The translations under genes were made by a program, and so were the position numbers. From Cokeromyces recurvatus (Eukaryota > Mucoromycota > Mucoromycetes > Mucorales > Mucoraceae), in assembly GCF_025118155.1 (NCBI RefSeq), contig NW_026251393.1, forward strand, positions 986,290-1,050,289: a stretch of 64,000 bases of DNA. Reading direction: 5' to 3'. Each line of letters starts with the position of its first letter. Position 1 is the first letter of the stretch. Of this stretch, positions 36,393 to 50,205 are shown in pieces. The notes beneath the pieces are model-generated. The model did no database searches. It saw only the letters and a list, made by a program, of their open reading frames with translations, and was not told the DNA's origin.

Positions 36393-36809
36393 TTATGATA
36401 GTAAAAGATATATAATAAATAGAAAGATTTCACATTGTAAAGGAGTCAGAGTAGATGAGTTTGATACATGCAGTCGACCATTTTTTCCTATAGTATCATC
36501 TGGATAAGGAGCTGACTGAGAGGGTTTCACAGCTATACTTGATCTAACTGAGGTACTAGAACCTATATGTGTTCGGGAAGGAAAATGGGTAAAGACAAAG
36601 GAAGTAGGTGAAGGTAGAAATGATAAAGAATCATTGCTTTTGCTGCCTATTGTTGTTGTATTTTGTATTGTCAATGCAACAGAGTCTCCATCTTTAATCA
36701 AATTATTCGAGACTAATGTTGTAGGTGCTGTACTAGATTTTTCTTGAGCTTGTAGTACTTGAATTTGATACAAAATTATGAAAATAAAAGCAAAATAACG
36801 AATATACAT
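36393..36809 (-). CDS. Small secreted, probably GPI-anchored Ser/Thr-rich protein
   Basis: Single exon, 138 residues. The N-terminus MYIRYFAFIFIILYQIQVLQ is a signal peptide with likely cleavage after AQ. The middle is Ser/Thr-rich with N-glycosylation sites (NTT, NDS, NSS). The C-terminus is a short hydrophobic stretch ending IFLFIIYLLLS after NSSTLTPL, the form of a GPI attachment signal. No catalytic domain is seen. Such proteins are cell-wall or plasma-membrane mannoproteins. The gene is short and not matched to a named family, so an intron in the 3' part cannot be excluded. Confidence 0.6.
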   Translation of the reverse strand: MYIRYFAFIFIILYQIQVLQAQEKSSTAPTTLVSNNLIKDGDSVALTIQNTTTIGSKSNDSLSFLPSPTSFVFTHFPSRTHIGSSTSVRSSIAVKPSQSAPYPDDTIGKNGRLHVSNSSTLTPLQCEIFLFIIYLLLS

Positions 36810-37087
36810 TTTAAAAACGAAGAGAAATAAAGAGGAAAAAAAAAAAGAGAGAGAAGGAAATATTTATTTAGAAATACATTTATTATTAACATAAAAGGGG
36901 AATAATAATTAGGGGAAATAAGAGATAAAGGGGGAGGGAGAAAGAGAGAAGAACACACAATAAGGAAAAGATAAAATGAGTTTTATTATGCACGCGCACA
37001 TATAAAAATATGTAATATAATGTCTTTTAAATGATTTCATAGTAAGAAACAAGTTATATATATATATACTAATAATTATGATCTTAT

Positions 37088-38041
37088 TTACGTTTTGTAT
37101 TTTTGTGCAGCAGCCCAGTCAACTACTGGACTTGCAAGTAATTTTGCCCAAATAGCTAAATAGCCAAACCATGCAGGAATATAGACTTCTCGTTCCCTTG
37201 CATCTGATGCCTGTATGATACGGTCTGCGACTATCTTTGGTGATAATTTATTCTTTTTTGAACCTGCAATACTTCCTTCTCCCAATGATTTATCAACTGC
37301 TGATTGGCGTAAATTAGTATCCACTGTACCTGGACAAATCAGACCAATATGGATACCGTAGGGTTCTAGTTCCACACGTAAGGAATCAAAGAAGCCATGA
37401 AGTGCATGTTTTGAACCTGAATAGAATGCACGCGTAGGTGCTCCTACTTTACCAGCCATAGAAGATACAATTAAAAAATTAGGTGATTTTGATTTGATTA
37501 ATAACGGTATAAATAAACGTGCAGTCCAAATAGAAGCAAAATAATTAATAGTTGTGATTTTTTGTAAAGCTGAATTAATCTCTTGTTGATTAGAGTGTTC
37601 ACTGATCGAAAGACTGCCATCAGCGTCTTTATTAATTTTTATACCACAAGAGTCTAAAAATGGCCTTACAGAAATCATACCAGCACAATAAATGACTGTA
37701 TCAATGTCTCCTTCAAATGTTTCTTTTGTTAATTGTGCTAATCGAATTAAATCATCTTCAATTGTGGCATCACCAGCTAGGTATACTGTCTTACTTGAGC
37801 CTGCCTCTAGGCATTGTTGTTTTAATTCTTCTAATAATTCAGATCTGCGAGCAAATAATATTAGACTAGCGCCTCGGGATGCATAACTAAGAGCACATTC
37901 TTTTCCAATGCCCGAAGAGCAGCCTATGATGACAACTCGTTCTTCATGAGGTTTAATTTTTTGTTTACGATCCTGATTTTTTTTAAGTAAATAATGTACA
38001 AGAATGGCACCTACAATTAATGCAATGAACTCTTTCTGCAT
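37088..38041 (-). CDS. Short-chain dehydrogenase/reductase (DHRS7/11beta-HSD-like)
   Basis: Single exon, 317 residues. An N-terminal membrane anchor (FIALIVGAILVHYLL) precedes a classical SDR fold: cofactor loop GCSSGIGKE, then DATIEDDLIRLAQL, the IYCAGMIS motif replacing NNAG, catalytic Ser in LIVSSMAGKVG, catalytic YxxxK as YSGSKHALHGFFDSLRVEL, and CPGTVDT. It is a membrane-bound, probably ER or lipid-droplet, NAD(P)-dependent oxidoreductase. Substrate cannot be read from sequence; steroid, retinoid-like or sphingoid ketone reduction are all possible in the group. 3-ketodihydrosphingosine reductase is an alternative because of the anchor and the YSGSK tail. Confidence 0.8.
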   Translation of the reverse strand: MQKEFIALIVGAILVHYLLKKNQDRKQKIKPHEERVVIIGCSSGIGKECALSYASRGASLILFARRSELLEELKQQCLEAGSSKTVYLAGDATIEDDLIRLAQLTKETFEGDIDTVIYCAGMISVRPFLDSCGIKINKDADGSLSISEHSNQQEINSALQKITTINYFASIWTARLFIPLLIKSKSPNFLIVSSMAGKVGAPTRAFYSGSKHALHGFFDSLRVELEPYGIHIGLICPGTVDTNLRQSAVDKSLGEGSIAGSKKNKLSPKIVADRIIQASDAREREVYIPAWFGYLAIWAKLLASPVVDWAAAQKYKT

Positions 38042-38158
38042 TGAAGAATAATAATAATAAAAAAAATAAAAAAAAAAATGTGGTGTTACTTTTTTTTTTA
38101 TATTTATTTATGTAAAAAATAAAAATAAAAAGGAATGTGATAATAATATTAGCACAAT

Positions 38159-38427
38159 TTAAGTAGCAGCACGTCTAAAATTATATCTTGTAGAAGCCAC
38201 TCTAATAGGCCTTTTAATGATAACTTCTTCTTCTTCTTCTTTAACTGTAATCTCCTTTTTTATTGTTTTTCTTGGTTTCTTTAACTTTTTTTTATCCTCT
38301 TCTTCCACTTCTTCTTTTTTCATTTCTTTTTTCACAGTAATCGTTTTTCTCTTTGTTTGAATCGACACTCTTAATTTTTGTCTAGCTGGCGCAAAAGCGG
38401 AAGTTCTACCGCCCACCTAAAATAGAT

Positions 38428-38460
<33 letters not shown>

Positions 38461-39583
38461 ATTATTAATAATAAGAAAGCCATTCAGGTATTATGTAATA
38501 ATAATAATACTTTACTGTTTCAAACTTCAACTCAAGTCCATTAGGCAATTTTCCTTTCACTTCATTATTTTTACCTTTATTCCATCTATGCTTCATTAAC
38601 CAATCTTCAGGGAACTTGGATTCATCTGCTTCAACTTGTACAGCTAATTCACAGACATATTTCATTTTATTATACATATCATCTAATTCTTTATCTGTCA
38701 AGGTATTTGTATATTGAGCAGGATGAATCATGGCTTGATACAAGATCTCGTCTGCTACCCAATTACCAACTCCAGCAGAAAACGATTGATCTAATAATAA
38801 GGCCTTCACAGGTACCGCACGCCTTGTTACCAGTTGTTTAAATTGTTCAAAATCTGGCATATTCAAGACAGGATCAAAACCCAGCTTACTGATTGGCTCC
38901 ACTAATAAAGGATCTCTTGCAGATATTAAACGAAGTCTAGCTAATCTTCGTGGATCTCTGAAGCCAAAGTAAATCTCTTCCTTTGTCTTGGGATCAGTAA
39001 ATGTAATAAGTAATTTATAAAAGCGGGGCGGCCATTCAAGTCCTTTTGCTAATTCTTCATGTTTAAACTAGTTTGTTTTGTATTATTAATGTAATTATTA
39101 TATCATAACATATACATATATTTCTTGTATTTACTCGAATACCACCCGTCATTCCAAAATGAGCTACTATGTGGGGTCCATCCCCTTCAAATACTAGATA
39201 GATAGATATAACATAGATGAGCACTTTCGATTCTAGATAAATAAAATATAAATTGCTTACATAATACAAAGTATTTTCCCCATCGTTTTGTATCAACGAG
39301 TGTTTTATTCATAATCGCTTTTGCAAAGGCTTCATGTTCAACGTCTTTAAACACAATATGATCAGGTACCTATTATATCAAATAGAGCCTAATTTTTGTT
39401 AATAAGATGGATCAATGATAAATGACGATAACTTACAGTCTCGACATTAGTAATGATATGATTGAGACATTGTCTATGAATACGCAAGCGGGCACGTTCA
39501 ACCTATTTATTTTAATATCAGTATAGATTTTCCATTTGCTTCCATATATATATTTATTTATTTACTTCTGCTATCTCGGGCAT
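38159..39583 (-). CDS. Formamidopyrimidine-DNA glycosylase (Fpg/Nei family, plant/fungal type)
   Basis: Six exons (39566-39583, 39437-39502, 39261-39369, 39135-39193, 38516-39067, 38159-38416) encode 353 residues. The first exon is only 18 nt and encodes MPEIAE, containing the catalytic N-terminal Pro and Glu after Met removal. Family motifs: VERARLRIHRQ, KRWGKYF with the conserved Lys, HFGMTGGI, FGFRDPRRLARLRL, PVKALLLDQSFSAGVGNWVADEILY and, at the start of the last exon, GGRTSAFAPARQ. That motif replaces a zinc finger in plant/fungal enzymes. The C-terminal tail is Lys/Glu-rich, likely a DNA-binding or nuclear-targeting tail. The enzyme removes oxidised purines and cuts the strand in base excision repair. 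It is divergent from the Bmt6-like gene with a 221-bp shared promoter. Confidence 0.92.
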
Positions 39584-39804
39584 ATTATATAGATCTAATG
39601 AAAGCAAGTGAAAGAAGAAGAAGAAGAAGAAAAAAAAAAACAAGTAGTAGCTTTCACTTCAATGTTGTTGCTGCATTTGAATAGTATCACAATTTACAGT
39701 CTCCGCTATAATAAGTTCTTCTGTAGCGACGATGTGGCTTATTGTTCACCTTTTCTTTTTTTTTTTTTTTCTCTGTTAATTATTACATTTCAATTGTATA
39801 TGAA
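39584..39804. promoter_or_regulatory. Divergent promoter between Fpg glycosylase and Bmt6-like genes
   Basis: The two start codons are 221 bases apart on opposite strands, so both promoters must lie here. A GAA-rich stretch (39611-39640) and a T-rich tract (39752-39773) are visible; no specific factor site is recognised. Confidence 0.5.
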
Positions 39805-41090
39805 ATGAGTACGGAAGAAATTACAGACTCATTAGAAAAGCTTTCTATTAAAAAGAATGCTTCAACTAGTTCTTCTTCAGTAAAACCTAAATTATCATAT
39901 GATAAAGCAGCTTTAAAAGAACGTTGGAAGATCTTAGGCGCTGATCCTGAACAAAGTAAAAATAAAATAACTCTAGCTATTTAAATCTATTTTTTTTTTA
40001 TAAAAAGTCTCTTTATACATATGCGTCTATTCCCTGTTTTTTTTTCATTCATTCATTCATTCTTTCTTTCTTTCTTTCTTTCTCAACTGAATTGAATATG
40101 ACCTTCTTAGGTATTTTATCTATGATTCGTAAGGCATGTATGAATATATTTGCTCGACAAGATTTTTTCAAAATCCTTCAAGCGATTAAACAGAGTTTTG
40201 TACAACGTGATTATGAAGGTATATTTACAGATCCAGTTAACTTGGAGGTCTACACAGCTGCCTATGTGCCTGGTAGAGCATTATGTTACTTTGAACTCTT
40301 CTCTATGAGACCAGCATTATTAAAGATATTAATGAAAAGGAGTCATCTGTACTGTATTGGTTCTGGATCTGGATCAGAGTTAACAGCGATTGCAGCTGCT
40401 ATGACACGAGTGCCTGCAGAACGACAAAGGGTAAAGTTAATCATGCAAGATATTGGTGATTATAAGTCCATACTTGATTCATTAGAATCTACTATTCGTG
40501 AAAAATGGCTTTTAACTCCTGAACAGCTTGAATGTACATATGAGCAAGGTGATATACTGGATCCAAATAATTCAAGTATTGATACACGATTAGCTGAAGC
40601 AGACTTGATTACATTTATGTTTGTGATGAATGAATTATTTGTTAAGAAAGCGGCAGCAATGACTTTAATACAAAAAATGATACAATCTATGAAAAAGGGA
40701 GCCCATTTATTAGTATGGATATAATATATTATATACATATATTTGATAAGCATAGCATAGCATAACATAACATAGTATAGCATAACATATATACAACAAG
40801 GTATTTATTGTAATCTTCAATAGGTAGTTGAATCAGCTGGATCATTCTCTCATTTGAAAGTTGGAAATAAAACATATATGGTCTATATGCTCTTGGATGC
40901 TATTAAAGACTTGGAGTTAGTAGTTGGAGAGGATTCTCGCTGGTATCGGTATAGTATTTACAAATATATATATAAATATCTAATTTTATTACTAACACTC
41001 TATTACATAATTAGACATCCTGAACACTTGAAATATCCTATCGACGTTCAAAATATGAGATACTTTATTAGATTATATAAGAAGAAATAA
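39805..41090 (+). CDS. 25S rRNA (uridine-N3) methyltransferase, Bmt6-like
   Basis: Four exons (39805-39955, 40111-40712, 40824-40948, 41015-41090) encode 317 residues. Bmt6 methylates a uridine of large-subunit rRNA in yeast. Motifs: YTAAYVPGRALCYFELF, the SAM-binding LYCIGSGSGSELTAIAAAM, VKLIMQDIGDY and the motif-IV region ADLITFMFVMNELF, then GAHLLVVESAGSFSHLKVG and the end region QNMRYFIRLYKK. The first intron (155 nt) is long and holds repeated ATTC/TTTC. Its donor lies inside CAAAGTAAAAA, so the exon 1 frame would run on into stop codons if unspliced. The GSGSGSE motif is that of the class I Rossmann MTase family. Confidence 0.85.
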
Positions 41091-41322
41091 ATATGGATAC
41101 ATGTGTATGCATATTATAGATATAACTACTCGTTATTATATGTAATGAATAATAAAATACTCTTTTTTTTTTTTGAGATAAAGAAGTATTCACTTTATAA
41201 TGTAACCATCATTTCTAGTCGTTGTTTAAATAAATGGGTGTGAAAATACTTGATTTATTTATTATTTGCTTATGTAACGTGAGTTTTTTTTTTATCCTTT
41301 TTCTTCCACTTCTTCTTCCTAT

Positions 41323-42099
41323 ATGGTTTCTAATAACAACGCTAAATTGTTTCTTGCATGGTATCTTTCTCATCTTGCAACGTCACCTCTTAAAACAAAG
41401 GCATATACATCAGGTGTATTATCTGGGCTTCAAGAATTAATAGCACAGAAATTATCAGGTGCAAAGAAAGTCGATAAACGAGTTATTCAAATGGCTGCCT
41501 ATGGTAAACTAGGATGAATAAATAAGAAGAATACATTTATATTCTGCTAATTAATGGAATGTATGCTCATAGGCTTCTTTATCTCTGGTCCTCTTAACCA
41601 TTGCTTATATGAATTAATGAATAAAATATTTGCGGGTAAGACAGGTAAAGGTGTTAAGATAGGTCAATTACTTTTTTCAAATTTAGTCATTTCACCTATT
41701 ATGAACTCAGGTTAGTTATTAAGCTGCTATTATATAAATATATATATGTGTGTATATCAATTATAAATATTTGTTTTCTGTTACAGTGTATTTGACGGCC
41801 ATGGCTATCTTGGCTGGTGTTCATTCTCCTGAAAAGTTGAAAGCCAATATTAAGAATGGACTTTTACATATGCAAAAGGTATCTTGGACAATTTCACCTG
41901 TAACATTGATTTTTGCCCAAAACTTTTTACCTCCTTCTACTTGGGTTCCTTTCTTTAATTTGATTGCTTTTGGTAAATGATTATTATTTCATGATGCAGT
42001 GAATATTAACAATATATTATCATAGTTTTTGGTACATATGTAAATACAACCATAAAATGTAAACGTCTTAAAGAAGCAGAAGCCAATAAGAAACAATAA
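41323..42099 (+). CDS. Mpv17/PMP22 family membrane protein
   Basis: Four exons (41323-41503, 41573-41710, 41787-41972, 42026-42099) encode 192 residues. Motifs: FLAWYLSHLATSPLKTKAYTSG, GFFISGPLNHCLYELMNKIF, LFSNLVISPIMNS and the C-terminal STWVPFFNLIAFGVFGTYVN. Four membrane segments are expected. The family includes Mpv17/Sym1 (mitochondrial inner membrane) and PXMP2/PMP22 (peroxisome); the localisation here is unclear. Length and topology are complete. The start ATG 41323 gives the conserved WYLSHLATSPLKT right after it. Confidence 0.88.
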
Positions 42100-43806
<1,707 letters not shown>

Positions 43807-43889
43807 ATAAAAAGGTGTTATATATACAAATAGTCAATCATAATATTATTATAATTATTTTTATTTTTTTATATAAAGACCATTAAAGC

Positions 43890-46002
43890 TTAACATATTT
43901 GGGCAGACTTCTTTTTAGTATTGATAGATTCATCATCTGACTTTGATGATTGACCATCTTCACGAGTAGCATTGTTAGGATTATTAGTATAAATTGAGCT
44001 ATGAGAGTGCTTGGCACGATGTTGACTATATCATATATATTAGAAGGAGTATGAATTAAATTAAATAACAATATACGTACCGTCCTTTGGCAATCGTCTT
44101 TTCATCAAGTTCATTTAAAGAATGAATAGTAGCCAAGATATCTCTTACTAAAATTTCACAACGAGAACGAGAGAAATCTTCACGAACGACGATTCTCAAC
44201 ATCTTCATATGTTCTACTTTATGAGCCATTGTATAAGCAGGTACAATCCATCCACGTTCACGTAACCTTGAAGCAATATCAAATTCATCATAGTGATGTC
44301 TTTCATTCAGTCTAAATGCGACTAACGGCAATCCACGACCCTCTCTCTCACTCAGGATCGTAAAATGACCTGTCTCCTGTAACCTATCAGTCAAATAATC
44401 TGCAGTCTCTGTCAAATTCGTCATGATCTTCTTAAATCCACTCTTGCCCAGACGAATCAAGACATAATACTGTGCAATCACATTAGACGCTCCTTTACTA
44501 AAGTTCAATGTGAATGAAGCTTGATCACTTCCAAGATAATTAATATTAAAAATTAATGATTTAGGGAGGTATTCAGGGCATCGCCAAAGACAAAATCCGA
44601 TACCAGCATACGTTAATCCATATTTATGACCAGAGACGTTGATCGATACCACTCGACTTAATCTGAAATCCCATTCAAGATCAGGATTTACAAAGGGGGC
44701 AACAAACCCACCACTAGCAGCATCTACATGAATACCCACATCCCAACCTTTTTCTTTATTTTTTTCTTCCAAGAGTGCATTCAGTGTCTTGACGTCTTCA
44801 TAGTGGCCAGTATACTAAATATGAATATAAAAGAGTGATTATATTAGTATGCATGTATGTATCCACATATATATTTATATCGAAAAGGAGCCCACACTTT
44901 ACGGTAGAACCTAAAATGGCACAAACACCAATCGTATTTTCATCTACAAGCTCAATCGCCTTATGAGGATTCATATAAAGACAATCTTCAGTACATTCTA
45001 CTTCGCGACCTTCAATTTCCAAATAACGAATTGCTTTATGCCAAGCTACTTGACAATTAGCACCCAAAACCAAATTAGGTTTATCAAAAGGTAAACCTGC
45101 TTTCTTGCGTGCGTTTTGCCAACGACGTTTCATAGCAAGGGTAGCTAAAATGATAGCTTCAGATGAGCCCACTGTTGAACAACCTAAAGCTTCTTCACTT
45201 GCACTATGCATAGGTGCATGAAAGAGACGAGCAATCATATTAACGCATCGATTCTTTTATATTAAAAAAAAAATCAAGTTAAGAAGGACTTGATTTAAAA
45301 CGTTTATATTTATAAACTTACACAAAGTTCTGCACTTTGAGGATATTCTTCATAATCAATGAAATTTTTTGAAAGATTCTCGGTCATTAATTTTTCTGCT
45401 TCATCTTCCATATAAGTTGTTACAAAAGTAGCAAGATTAAGTGCAGGATTTCCATCGAGCTATGATAAATAGAGATATAAACAATGCCTTTATATTTAAA
45501 GAAAAAAAAAAGAATAATTATATCTTACAGCCAAGTCATCTTTAATTAATCTATATGCAACATCTACAACAAAAAAAAAGAAAATATGAATGGAATTATT
45601 CTGAATAAAAGAATTTGTTTATCTACTTTACTGGATGGCATTTCATTCTTTTAATGCGAAATAGAACATGTGAATAAATAAAAATTACTGCTGACATATT
45701 TCGGATAATGACGAAAAATAATTTATAGTTACCTCTGGCAATTCAAATCTAAAATAAGCATAAAATTTAATATTCTAGTAAAAAAAGGAATATAATTAAA
45801 AGTTACCTTGGAATATCCTCTGAAGCCCAATGAGTACCATAAATAGTTGTACCAACAGCGTCAGGATGAAACTCTCCATTTTTTCTAGATTCTTCGATAC
45901 GAGCTTATTATTATAGAAATGGAACTTTATAAGTCTTATCTTTCCTTTTTCATTATATATTCTTATTTTACCATCAGAAATAGCACTAGCGAGAAACACC
46001 AT
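43890..46002 (-). CDS. Glutamate decarboxylase
   Basis: Nine exons encode 517 residues, including two of 16 nt: 45972-46002, 45807-45903, 45733-45748, 45632-45647, 45529-45563, 45322-45459, 44903-45253, 44081-44814, 43890-44025. The enzyme converts glutamate to GABA and CO2 using PLP. Motifs: [15 protein letters not shown], the two micro-exons FELPE and [54 protein letters not shown] and the PLP lysine in [15 protein letters not shown]. The GABA shunt supports acid and oxidative stress responses in fungi. The C-terminus (about 40 residues) is Ser/His-rich and does not look like the plant calmodulin-binding tail. Frame is preserved across all nine exons, so the model is well supported. Confidence 0.92.
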
Positions 46003-46968
46003 TTTTTTATTTATTTATTTAATAACCTAGATGAGAAATAAATAAATATGCAAAAAGAAAAGAAAAAGAAATACTAAAAAAAAAAAAAAAAAAAAACTAC
46101 TTTTATACTGAAGCTAATCATTATTTGTGAGACAAAATATCTTCATTTTCACATTTATTGCAAGTGGCATAATTATTACGTCGTATTTCCCGGATAACAA
46201 AATTTATAATTTCCCAATTTAAATCTAGTGTTTTGAGTTAAAACTCTTATCAAATATTTAAATAAACTTACTGAAGATAAAGGGAAATGATTCCTTTTCA
46301 TTTATATGTAATTATTCAACTAGCTTGATGATACTTTTAACTGCTAGTGCTTTATATATATATATATATATGTGTGTATATGTATGTGTATATGTATATT
46401 TATATCTAGAAAATTAGTTTGTCTTTGATGCATCTGATAAGGATTAGACGTTGTTTATAGCTCTCTTCTTCCGCCAATCAGCTTCTGTTTCTCTCCTCTG
46501 GTTTGCTATACTATTAATATAATAAAGTTAACAACTTATTATTGTTACGTTTTATTCACTTTATCTATTTTGTTCAAGTCTCAATGTTGGAAGTCTTTTT
46601 TTTTTTTTTTTTTTTTTTTTGTTGGTAAATTTATAAGGACTTGGATGCTAATACTCAAATTCTGGATGGGAAGTTTTTTTTTTATCTCTGTTTTATCTTC
46701 TTTATTTGAACAATAGTTAACGCTATTAATTTAATATGAAAAATCCCATTTTCACATAAAAGCATCTTTTCTATATTTATATTTGATAAATACTATCACG
46801 TATCTGATACATATATATATATAAAACAGCAGTCTGTAAACAGCATCATCAATATAAAATTGTATTCAAAAGTGGAGAAGACGGAAAGTGGTAGTAGCAT
46901 CCGCTTTGATCACAGTCACATTAATTGTCACAATTATATATTTTTTTTCAAACAAACAAACAAACAAA

Positions 46969-47015
<47 letters not shown>

Positions 47016-47036
47016 TCCTTTATATAACAGATAGCA
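46003..47036. other. Intergenic, divergent promoters, long poly(A)
   Basis: About 1 kb between glutamate decarboxylase (-) and NOM1 (+). It holds (TA)n at 46353-46370, poly(T) near 46595-46620 and poly(A) of about 40 at 46971-47012, just before the NOM1 start. No gene is seen. Confidence 0.65.
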
Positions 47037-50000
47037 ATGAAATCACAACATCAATCTTTCAGGAAAGGCAACTATAAGAGAAATGGACCCACTCCTGGAT
47101 CAACTCTTCCAAGGGCAATGCAAGAAGAACTAGCAGAACAAGGTAAATCTATTCTATATATATATATTTTTTTTACACTAGATCTATTGTAATGTTTACC
47201 CTCCCTCCCCTCTTTTTTTTTATGGTGCATTAGAAAAAGATGAACGTAAATTTGGAAAAAAGTTTATAAATAAAATCAGTAATCGTAAAGAGCTTAGAAA
47301 ACAAAAAAGAGCTGAAAAAGGAAAACGTAATGCTGAACATCGACAAAGGAAAAGACATTTTGAAGAGCCCCTTAAAGCTACTGTAAATGGAAATAACAAA
47401 CGTCAAAAGACAGAACCCAACACAGTGACAAAAGCCAAGCCTGTAAAAGAAGAAGAAGAAAAGGTCTCCATACCCAAAAAGACAAAGACGCCAGCAGAAG
47501 CTATACAGCGTTTATCAAAGAAAAATCCTGGATTATACAAGCTGTTACAGTCTGATAATTTAGTGAAGGGTTCTAATCAGTCTACCACAGATGATGATTT
47601 TGCTGAAGATGATCGTGAGATTGCATACTGGGAGAAAAAACTAGGCTTAAATAAGAAAAAGGATAAAAAGTTGGGTAAAGAATTTGAAGAAGATGGTCTT
47701 CTTGATCTTCTTGGTGGTATTGAAGGTGAAGAAAATGATGACGATCTTGAGTATTTAAGGAAAAAAAGAGAACAAGCAAAACTGAAAATGATGGAAAAAA
47801 ATGCTGAAAAAGTATGTAGATTGGTAAATTATTCATTTTTAACCTGATTTAATTTGTCAATCTTTGTATTGTAGACAGTAGATGATCTTTTTGCAGGTTT
47901 TAATAGTGATGAGGATGATGAAGAAATGGGAGATGATGATTTAGAAAAAATGAGTTCTGATGAAGATGATGTTGAATTAATTGAAGAAAATGATATTAAT
48001 AGTGACGAAATGGAGCAAAATGAAGCAGAGGAAGAGTCAGAAGAAGACGAAGAGTCAGAAGAAGACGAAGAGTCAGAAGAAGAGTCAGAAAAAGAAGAAA
48101 AAACTGAACAAGAAAAGAAAAAAGAGATACCCAAAACTCAGGAGACGTTAAAAGGCAATGTCTTATCTAAATACGTTCCTCCTCATTTAAGGAAAGCAAC
48201 AGAGGGAAAATCAGAAATGCAAATAAAACTGCAGAAACAACTTCAAGGTCAACTTAACAGATTAAGTGAAAGCAACATGGAGAGTATTTTGCTTGAAATT
48301 GAAAAATGTTATGGAACATATCCTCGTCATGGTAAAATACAGTTGATTTATAGATAAGGTTTAGAGTATTTACATATCGTTTTTTTTAGATGTTACATCA
48401 ACGATGACTGATATAATTATAACTTCCATTTCTCAAAAGTCTAACTTACTGGACTCATTCGTTATTACATATGCTACCATTGTTGCTAGTCTTTATCGTT
48501 TAATTGGTATTGAATTCGGTAAGTTACCAAATAAACATAAATAAAACCACGCATTCACGTATTATATCTATTATTTTTTTTTATAGCTGCACATTTTGTA
48601 CAAACATTGATAGAGACGTTTGAAAAAGATTACACTAAATGTAAAAAGGCAATTGATATGGGTGATAATGAAGGCGATGAAGGTTATGAAGGATCAAAAG
48701 AAACAAAAAACTTGTTGACTTTGGTCTTAGAATTGTATAACTTTCAAGTTTTATCCTGCGTTATCATTTATGATTTGGTTCGCATGTTAATTGCTGATTT
48801 GGATGAATTTAATGTAGAGCTCTTACTCAAAATTATTAGAAGTAAATATTGAACTGATTATGTTGTTTTTGCTCATATGGTTAACCAAATTAATATAGCT
48901 TCTGGTCCTGAAATACGTAATGATGATCCTACATCTTTGAAACAAATTATTGATGAAATTCAAAAGGAAACCTCTAAGCGTGACCCAAAAACTATCTCGT
49001 AAGCAAAATGAATTTATGTAAGTGACACAAATTAACTTTTTCTATTACAATAGTACACGTTATAAGTTTATGCTCGAAACGATTACAAATGTAAGAAACA
49101 ACAAGATTAGAAATGGTCAAACAGCAGGTGGTCATGGTGATAAAGAAATGGTTTTGAAGATGAAGAAATTCTTGAATGGATTAGCAAAGAAGCGTGCTGT
49201 TCGCAGTACTGAAGCTTTACGTGTAAGTTTAGATGATATTCATAATGTTGAAACAAAGGGTAAATGGTGGCTAGTGGGCGCATCATGGAAAGATAATTTG
49301 GTCGGTACAGAAAGTAAATACAGTACAAGTAAAATGCCCGAAGATTTGAAGAAAGATCAATCATTACAGGAAGCATTATTAAAGCTTGCAAGGAAACAAG
49401 GGATGAATACAGATGTTCGTAGGACAATTTTTGTAACAATCATGAGTTCCGAGGTTAGTCCCTTTTTTTTTGTTTTGTTTTGTTATTAGATAAAATTAAC
49501 TGTAACGTTTTAGGATTATTTGGATGCATTTGAAAAACTAATGAAACTTGGCTTGAGTGAAGTACAACAACGTGAAATTTGCCGTGTCATGTTGCAATGT
49601 ACAGGGAATGTAAGGAATATGTTACATATTTGAAAGTTTCCTTAATTACTAATATAATCATTTTGATAGGAAAAAACATTCAATCCTTATTATATGCTTG
49701 TTAGTAAAAACTTTGTGAAATTGATCATTCATTTAAAGTCACTTTCCAATATTGTCTTTGGGACTTTCTTCGAGAATGTGGTGAAACTGATGTAGGTGGT
49801 TTAGAAAGAAGCGCAACCGAGAATTTTGTTAGTGAAGAGAGTCAAAAAAATGTCCGTCTTAGTAAATTATCTAACCTGGCCAAGTTCTATGCATCTTTGA
49901 TTGCTAATGGAGCACTTAGTTTAGCGGTATTAAAGAGTGTTAACTTTATGTCTATACAACGAAATGGTCGTATTTTCTTGGAGGTCTTATTTGCCAACTT

Positions 50001-50205
50001 ACTATTACAGTTACACTCTGGTGGTGCCCAAGCAATTGCAAACGTATTTGGTAAAATTCTTGAATTGCGTACTTTAGCTCAAGGATGTAACTTTTTCATG
50101 TTGGAAACAATTACACATGGCCGACATACTGGTCTTGGGGAGAGTGACCTAGAAAAGGTTCGATGGAGCTGTAAGATAGCAAGAGAAGTACTTAATAGTA
50201 AATAA
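47037..50205 (+). CDS. NOM1/Sgd1 nucleolar MIF4G-MA3 protein, with a one-base frameshift
   Basis: Nine exons (47037-47142, 47234-47811, 47875-48331, 48390-48518, 48587-48841, 48899-48998, 49054-49453, 49514-49609, 49670-50205) would give about 885 residues. Sgd1/NOM1 acts in 40S ribosome biogenesis, with helicase partners. A Lys/Glu-rich N-terminus, the start of the MIF4G domain at VLSKYVPPHLRK, DVTSTMTDIIITSI and the MA3 region (YLDAFEKLMKLGLSEVQQRE, NPYYMLV, then LCEIDHSFKVTFQYC, LDFLREC in the next frame) are present. In exon 9 the frame changes at A-run 49706-49710, where one A too few separates MLVSK from LCEIDHSF. All other exons agree in phase. A sequencing error in the homopolymer is as likely as a real mutation. 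Confidence 0.85.
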
